Below, piece by piece: positions 31,539-36,693 of a stretch of DNA of 36,693 nt. Location of the stretch: contig JALHLN010000005.1 of the NCBI GenBank assembly GCA_022844545.1, positions 1 to 36,693 on the forward strand, read 5' to 3'. The position numbers and the translations under genes were made by a program. The notes beneath the pieces were generated by a model. The model saw nothing but the letters and a program-made list of their open reading frames with translations. It was not told the origin of the DNA and searched no databases. Positions within the stretch are counted from its first letter, which is position 1; the number at the start of each line of letters is the position of its first letter. The DNA comes from Burkholderiales bacterium. Lineage in GTDB: Bacteria; Pseudomonadota; Gammaproteobacteria; Burkholderiales; SG8-39.

Positions 31539-32762
31539 ATGCCCGGCCCGCTTTCCCATATTCGCGTTCTCGACCTGTCCCGGGTCCTTGCCGGTCCCTG
31601 GGCAGGCCAGAACCTTGCCGACCTTGGCGCCGAAGTCATCAAGGTCGAGCGCCCGAAGGTGGGCGACGACTCGCGCGCGTTCGGTCCGCCGTGGGTGAAG
31701 GACAGGGAGGGCCGCGACACCAAGGACTCCGCCTACTTCACCTCGGCCAACCGCGGCAAGAAGTCGATCACCGTGAACCTCGCCTCGCCCGCCGGCCAGG
31801 CGCTGGTGCGGGAACTGGCGCAGAAGTCGGACGTCCTGATCGAGAACTACAAGTTCGGCGACCTCGCGCGCTACGGCCTGGGCTACGGGGACTTGGCGAA
31901 GCTCAATCCGCGCCTCGTCTATTGCTCGGTGACCGGTTTCGGCCAGACCGGACCGCAGCGCGAGCATCCGGGCTACGACTTCATGATCCAGGGCATGGGC
32001 GGGATGATGAGCGTCACCGGCGAGCCCGATGGCGCGCCCGGCGGCGGGCCGCAGCGCGCCGGCGTACCCGTGGCCGACATCATCACCGGCATGTACGCCT
32101 CCATCGCCGTCTGCGCGGCGCTGGCCAGCCGAGCGGAAACCGGAAAGGGGCAGCACCTGGACCTCGCGCTGCTGGATTCGCAGATCGCGCTGCTCGCCTA
32201 CCAGAACACCAATTACTTTGCGACCGGCACGCCGCCCGGGCGCATCGGCAACCTGCACCCGAACATCGTTCCCTACCAGCCGTTCAAGACCGCGGACGGC
32301 GATGTCATCCTCGCCTGCGGCAACGACAACCTGTACCGCAAGTTCTGCGACGCGGCCGGGTGCCCCGAGCTGGCCGCGGACCCGCGCTTCGCGACCAACG
32401 GCAAGCGGGTGGAGAACCGGGCCGAACTGACCCGCCTGCTGCAGGGCGTGTTCGCGATGAAGACCACGAAGGAGTGGGTGGCGCTGCTGGAGGCGGCAGG
32501 CGTGCCCAACGGCCCGATCAACAACGTGGCGCAGGTGTTCGAGGAGCCGCAGGTGAAGGCGCGCGGGATACGCCTCAAGCTGGACCACCCGGCGGCTGGA
32601 AAACTCGATTCGGTCGCCAGCCCGATGCGCTTCTCGGGCACCCCGCTCACGTTCGAGCGCGCGCCGCCCCTGCTGGGGCAGCACACGGAGGAGATCCTGC
32701 GGGAACTGCTGGGGAAAAGCGACGCGGAGCTGGCGAAGCTCCGCGCCGATGGGGTCGTCTAG
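31539..32762 (+). CDS. CaiB/BaiF family CoA-transferase
   Basis: IRVLDLSRVLAGPWAGQNLADLGAEVIKVERP; NRGKKSITVNL; GYDFMIQGMGGMMSVTG. Confidence 0.97.
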   Translation: MPGPLSHIRVLDLSRVLAGPWAGQNLADLGAEVIKVERPKVGDDSRAFGPPWVKDREGRDTKDSAYFTSANRGKKSITVNLASPAGQALVRELAQKSDVLIENYKFGDLARYGLGYGDLAKLNPRLVYCSVTGFGQTGPQREHPGYDFMIQGMGGMMSVTGEPDGAPGGGPQRAGVPVADIITGMYASIAVCAALASRAETGKGQHLDLALLDSQIALLAYQNTNYFATGTPPGRIGNLHPNIVPYQPFKTADGDVILACGNDNLYRKFCDAAGCPELAADPRFATNGKRVENRAELTRLLQGVFAMKTTKEWVALLEAAGVPNGPINNVAQVFEEPQVKARGIRLKLDHPAAGKLDSVASPMRFSGTPLTFERAPPLLGQHTEEILRELLGKSDAELAKLRADGVV

Positions 32763-32768
32763 GCCGGC

Positions 32769-33746
32769 TTAGTTGTCGACCTTGGCGCCGGCGTCCTTCA
32801 CCACCTTCGCCCACTTCGCGATCTCGGACTTCACCAGCGCGGCCATCTCGGCGGGCGGCATGCCGCCCGGGGTGGCGCCCTGCTCGGCCCAGATCTTCTT
32901 CAGCTCCGGGGTGTTCATCGCCGCGACCATCTCCTTGTAGACGCGGTCCTTGGCGGCCTGGGGCGTGCCCTTCAACGCCCAGAGCGCGTACCAGGTCCGC
33001 ACTTCGTAGCCCGCAACGCCCGCCTCGGCCATCGTCGGCACGTTGGGCAGCACCGGGTTGCGCGTGGTGCTGGTGACCGCAAGCGGGATCAGCTTGCCGC
33101 CCCTGATCTGCGCCGAGGACGTGCCCATGCCGTCGAAAGCCAGATCCACCTGCCCCGCGAGCAGGTCCAGCATCAGCGGGCCGGCGCCGCGGTAGGGAAT
33201 GTGGACGATGAAGGTCTTGGTCATGGTCTTGAACAGTTCCACCGCGAGGTGGTGCGTCGTGCCGCTGCCCGCGGAACCGTAGTTGAGCTTGCCGGGATTG
33301 GCGCGGGTGTAGTCGATCAGGTCCTTCAGCGTCTTGAACTTGTCGGCATGCTTCGGATGGACCACGACCACGTTCGGAATGAAGGCCGCCACCGTAATCG
33401 GCTCGAAATCGCGCTCCAGGCTGTAGGGCAGCCGCGTATACAGGCTCTCGGCGATGGTGTGGTGGACGGCGCCGAAGAACCAGTTGTAGCCGTCGGGCGC
33501 CCGCTTGGCGACATTGGCCGCGCCGACTGTGCCGCCGGCCCCGCCCTGGTTCTCGACGATGACCTGCTGGCCCAGGGTCTGCGACATGCGGGCCGCGATC
33601 GGCCGCGCGAAAGTGTCGGTGCCGCCACCGGCGGGGAACGGGTTCAGGAAGGTGATGGGCTTGCTGGGCCAGCTCTGGGCCTGGGCGGGCAGGGCGGCGA
33701 CGACTGCGGCAGCCATGAGGCCGGCCGTGAAAATGCTTCTAAGCAT
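32769..33746 (-). CDS. Bug-family tripartite tricarboxylate transporter substrate-binding protein
   Basis: WPSKPITFLNPFPAGGGTDTFARPIAARMSQTLGQQVIVENQGGAGGTVGA. Confidence 0.97.
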   Translation of the reverse strand: MLRSIFTAGLMAAAVVAALPAQAQSWPSKPITFLNPFPAGGGTDTFARPIAARMSQTLGQQVIVENQGGAGGTVGAANVAKRAPDGYNWFFGAVHHTIAESLYTRLPYSLERDFEPITVAAFIPNVVVVHPKHADKFKTLKDLIDYTRANPGKLNYGSAGSGTTHHLAVELFKTMTKTFIVHIPYRGAGPLMLDLLAGQVDLAFDGMGTSSAQIRGGKLIPLAVTSTTRNPVLPNVPTMAEAGVAGYEVRTWYALWALKGTPQAAKDRVYKEMVAAMNTPELKKIWAEQGATPGGMPPAEMAALVKSEIAKWAKVVKDAGAKVDN

Positions 33747-33852
33747 GATTCCTCCTCCGGAAATGGGTGAAACGGTCCCTCTGGGAAAATCATATCATCC
33801 GGCAAGGAGCGGTCCTCCTCGCGTTCGAGGCGTACCGTGCCCCAGGCGATGG

Positions 33853-35049
33853 TCAGGCAGCTGCCCGCGCCGGACTGGCATGGCAGGAAGCGAGGTAGTC
33901 CATCGCGGCCTGCACGCCTTCCTTCTTCATCGGCACCCCGGCCAGCTGCAGGCCCATCTCGCAGCCCGCGAGCGTCCCCATCAGCGTGAGGTCGTTGAAA
34001 TCGCCCAGGTGGCCGATGCGGAACACCTTGCCGGCGAGCTTCGACAGCCCGGTGCCGAGCGACATGTCGAAGTTCTCCAGGATCACCTTGCGCAGGCGGT
34101 CGGCGTCATGGCCCGCGGGCATGAGCACCGCGGTGAGCGAGCCGGAGTACTCCGCCGGGTTCTTCGCCAGCACTTCAAGGCCCCAGGCGCGCGCCGCGCG
34201 CCGCGTCGCCTCGCCATGGCGCTGGTGGCGGGCGAACACGTTGTCCAGCCCTTCCTCGTCCAGCAGCATCGCCAGCGCCTCGCGCAGGCCGTAGAGCAGG
34301 TTGGTGGCCGGCGTGTAGGGGAAGTAGCCGTCCTTGTTCGAGGCGATCATCTCGTGCCAGTCCCAGAAACTGCGCGGCAGCTTTGCGTCCTTCGAGGCGG
34401 CGAGCGCTTTCGCCGACACGGCATTGAACGACAACCCGGGGGGCAGCATCAGGCCCTTCTGCGAGCCGCCGACGGTGACGTCCACGCCCCACTCGTCGTG
34501 CCGGTAGTCGAGCGAGGCGAGCGAGGAGATCGTGTCCACCATGAGCAGCGCCGGGTGCTTCGCGGCGTCCATGGCCTTGCGAACCTCGGCGATGCGCGAC
34601 ACCACGCCGGTGGAAGTCTCGTTGTGCACTACGCAGACGGCCTTGATGGTCTTGGCGCTGTCCTCGCGCAGCCGGGACTCGATTGCCTGCGGGTCGGCAC
34701 CGGTGCGCCAGTCGCCGGAGATGAATTCGGGCCTGAGACCCAGCTTCAGCGCCATCTTCTGCCACAGTGTGGCGAAGTGACCGGTCTCGTACATGAGCAC
34801 TGCGTCACCAGGCGACAGCGTGTTGGCCAGCGCGGCTTCCCAGGCACCCGTGCCCGAAGCCGGGTAGATGACGACGTGACTGCTGGTCTTGAACACGCGC
34901 TTCATGCCCTCCAGCACCGCCTTGCCCAGCGGCGCAAAGTCCGGGCCGCGATGATCCATGGTTGGCATGTCGATGGCGCGCAGGACCCGGTCGGGCACGT
35001 TCGTCGGACCCGGGATCTGAAGGAAGTGGCGACCAGCAGTTCGAGGCAT
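33853..35049 (-). CDS. alanine/serine--glyoxylate aminotransferase family protein
   Basis: LQIPGPTNVPDRVLRAIDMPTMDHRGPDF; HNETSTGVV; VTVGGSQKGLMLPPGLSF. Confidence 0.95.
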   Translation of the reverse strand: MPRTAGRHFLQIPGPTNVPDRVLRAIDMPTMDHRGPDFAPLGKAVLEGMKRVFKTSSHVVIYPASGTGAWEAALANTLSPGDAVLMYETGHFATLWQKMALKLGLRPEFISGDWRTGADPQAIESRLREDSAKTIKAVCVVHNETSTGVVSRIAEVRKAMDAAKHPALLMVDTISSLASLDYRHDEWGVDVTVGGSQKGLMLPPGLSFNAVSAKALAASKDAKLPRSFWDWHEMIASNKDGYFPYTPATNLLYGLREALAMLLDEEGLDNVFARHQRHGEATRRAARAWGLEVLAKNPAEYSGSLTAVLMPAGHDADRLRKVILENFDMSLGTGLSKLAGKVFRIGHLGDFNDLTLMGTLAGCEMGLQLAGVPMKKEGVQAAMDYLASCHASPARAAA

Positions 35050-35064
35050 GAGTGAATCCTCCGT

Positions 35065-35074
35065 TTGCATGCAA
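35065..35074. promoter_or_regulatory. candidate GntR operator half of a pair
   Basis: TTGCATGCAA perfect palindrome upstream of the aminotransferase. Confidence 0.5.
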
Positions 35075-35136
35075 TTCCAACTTTTGTGCGCAACATAAGG
35101 GCTATCCGTTGCACAACCCGCGGAAGTTTTGTATTC

Positions 35137-35144
35137 TGCATGCA
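35137..35144. promoter_or_regulatory. candidate GntR operator, second copy
   Basis: TGCATGCA just upstream of the GntR gene start. Confidence 0.5.
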
Positions 35145-35146
35145 AA

Positions 35147-35836
35147 ATGAGCTCTCTGCAAGAACCCACCCCAATCGTCCGCCGCCCACTCCACGAGGAG
35201 GCGGCCGACCGCATCCGGGACCTGATCGTACAGGGGCAGCTCGCCCCGGGGACGCGGCTGAACGAGCGCCTGCTGACCGCCCAGTTCGGCCTGTCGCGAA
35301 CGCCGCTGCGCGAAGCGTTCAAGGTCCTCGCCACCGAGGGACTGGTTGAACTGCTGCCCAACCGCGGTGCCATCGTGTCGCAGATCGACACCGTGCGCCT
35401 GGCCGAGACGCTGGCGGTGATGGGCGCACTCGAGGCGCTCGCCGGCGAGCTCGCCTGCCGCAACGCCACCGACGCGCAGCTGAACGAGATCCGCGCCCTG
35501 CACTACGAGATGCGCGCGCACCACGCGCGCGGCGACCTCGCCGGCTACTTCAAGTTCAACCAGGCCATCCACCTCAAGATCGTGAAGTACTCGGGCAACG
35601 CCGTGCTCAACACCACCTACCGGCAGATGAACGGCTACGTGCGCCGCGCGCGCTACATGGCCAACCTGTCGCGCGAGCGCTGGGACGCCGCCGTGCGCGA
35701 GCATGACGAAATCCTCGCCGCGCTGGGCGCGCGCGACGTCAAGCGCGTCAAGGCGTTGCTGTCGGACCACCTCGCGCACAAGCTGGCGAGCGTGCTCGCG
35801 GAACTGGGCCGACCCGTGGCAGAGCAGGCGGCGTGA
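35147..35836 (+). CDS. GntR family (FCD-type) transcriptional regulator
   Basis: PLHEEAADRIRDLIVQGQLAPGTRLNERLLTAQFGLSRTPLREAFKVLATEGLVELLPNRG; FCD-like C-terminus. Confidence 0.96.
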   Translation: MSSLQEPTPIVRRPLHEEAADRIRDLIVQGQLAPGTRLNERLLTAQFGLSRTPLREAFKVLATEGLVELLPNRGAIVSQIDTVRLAETLAVMGALEALAGELACRNATDAQLNEIRALHYEMRAHHARGDLAGYFKFNQAIHLKIVKYSGNAVLNTTYRQMNGYVRRARYMANLSRERWDAAVREHDEILAALGARDVKRVKALLSDHLAHKLASVLAELGRPVAEQAA

Positions 35837-36693
35837 GCGAGCTGGAGCGGCGGCTGCGCAGGGAAGTCGAAGGCGAGGTCCTGTTCGACGCCGCCTCGCG
35901 CGGCCGCTATGCGACCGACGCCTCCATCTACCAGGTGATGCCGGTGGGCGTGGTGGTGCCGAGGACCGAGGAAGCGGCGCGCAATGCGATCGCGGCGGCC
36001 GCATCCGAGGGTGTGCCGGTGCTGCCGCGCGGCGCCGGCAGTTCGCAGTGCGGCCAGACCGTGGGCGAGGCCCTGGTTATCGACACCTCGAAGCATCTCA
36101 ACCGCGTCCTCGAGGTGAATGCCGCGGAGCGGACCGCAGTGGTACAGCCCGGGCTGGTGCTCGATGCGCTGAACGCGCAGTTGCGCGCGCAGGGCTTGTG
36201 GTTCCCGGTGGACGTCTCGACCAGCGCGCAGGCCACGCTGGGCGGCATGGCCGGCAACAACTCCTGTGGTTCCCGCTCCATCGCGTACGGCAACATGGTG
36301 CACAACGTGCTAGCCATCGACGCGGTGACCGTGGACGGCGTCGCGCGGCGGTTCGGCCCGATGACGGACGATTCCGAACTCACGCGCAGGCTGAAGGCGC
36401 TGTACCAGCGCGACAAGGACGAGATCGAGGCGCGCTTTCCCAAGGTCCTGCGCAAGGTCGCCGGCTACAACCTCGACCACCTCGGGCCGCCGCACGAGAA
36501 CTCGGCGCACCTCCTGGTCGGCTCGGAGGGGACGCTGGCCTGGTTCGAGCGCCTGCACCTGAAGCTCTCGCCGCTGCCGGCGGCGCGCGCGCTGGGCGTG
36601 GTGCATTTCCCGAAGTTCTACACCGCGATGGACTTCACCCGGCACATCGTGAAGCTGGGCCCCTCGGCGGTGGAACTGGTGGATCGCACGATG
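35833..36693 (+). CDS. FAD-binding oxidoreductase (glycolate oxidase/D-lactate dehydrogenase-like), truncated at window end
   Basis: GTG 35833 overlaps GntR stop; open to 36693; VLPRGAGSSQCGQTVG, NNSCGSRSIAYGNMVHNV; not in supplied ORF track. Confidence 0.9.
   Translation, partial: MSELERRLRREVEGEVLFDAASRGRYATDASIYQVMPVGVVVPRTEEAARNAIAAAASEGVPVLPRGAGSSQCGQTVGEALVIDTSKHLNRVLEVNAAERTAVVQPGLVLDALNAQLRAQGLWFPVDVSTSAQATLGGMAGNNSCGSRSIAYGNMVHNVLAIDAVTVDGVARRFGPMTDDSELTRRLKALYQRDKDEIEARFPKVLRKVAGYNLDHLGPPHENSAHLLVGSEGTLAWFERLHLKLSPLPAARALGVVHFPKFYTAMDFTRHIVKLGPSAVELVDRTM

Overview
GC-rich chromosomal window, most likely from a betaproteobacterium (gene content and order resemble Burkholderiales; taxonomy is inferred). 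It has three parts. (1) About 1-5540 is an accessory block: a run of small tightly packed plus-strand genes (two unknowns, AlpA-like regulator, an unlisted 59-aa ORF, winged-helix protein, DUF6932-like nucleotidyltransferase), then minus-strand orphans, including a secreted 8-Cys tandem-repeat protein translationally coupled to an HGGxSTGP-type protein. No integrase or tRNA is visible. (2) About 5600-21208 is core genome: AbrB-type membrane protein, pckG, MFS transporter, two parS-like sites and one DnaA box, mnmG-rsmG-parA-parB, then the complete atpIBEFHAGDC operon. (3) About 21224-36693 holds a GST-like protein, a proteobacterial dedicated sortase locus (class GN sortase, VIT/VWA target, divergent response regulator and histidine kinase), a ParE/RelE-type TA pair, glpD, a HAD phosphatase, a TauE/SafE permease, a Dabb protein, an EF-hand protein, a CaiB/BaiF CoA-transferase, a Bug-type binding protein, a glyoxylate aminotransferase, a divergent GntR regulator, and an FAD-linked oxidase running off the window. 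No rRNA, tRNA, CRISPR array or intact IS element was recognised. The best leads are the Cys-repeat/HGGxSTGP pair, a parS site inside the mnmG-parAB promoter, a consensus promoter overlapping the predicted atpI start, the non-LPxTG sorting signal in the sortase target, paired TGCATGCA operator candidates, and an orphan 24-bp perfect palindrome before the AbrB-type gene.
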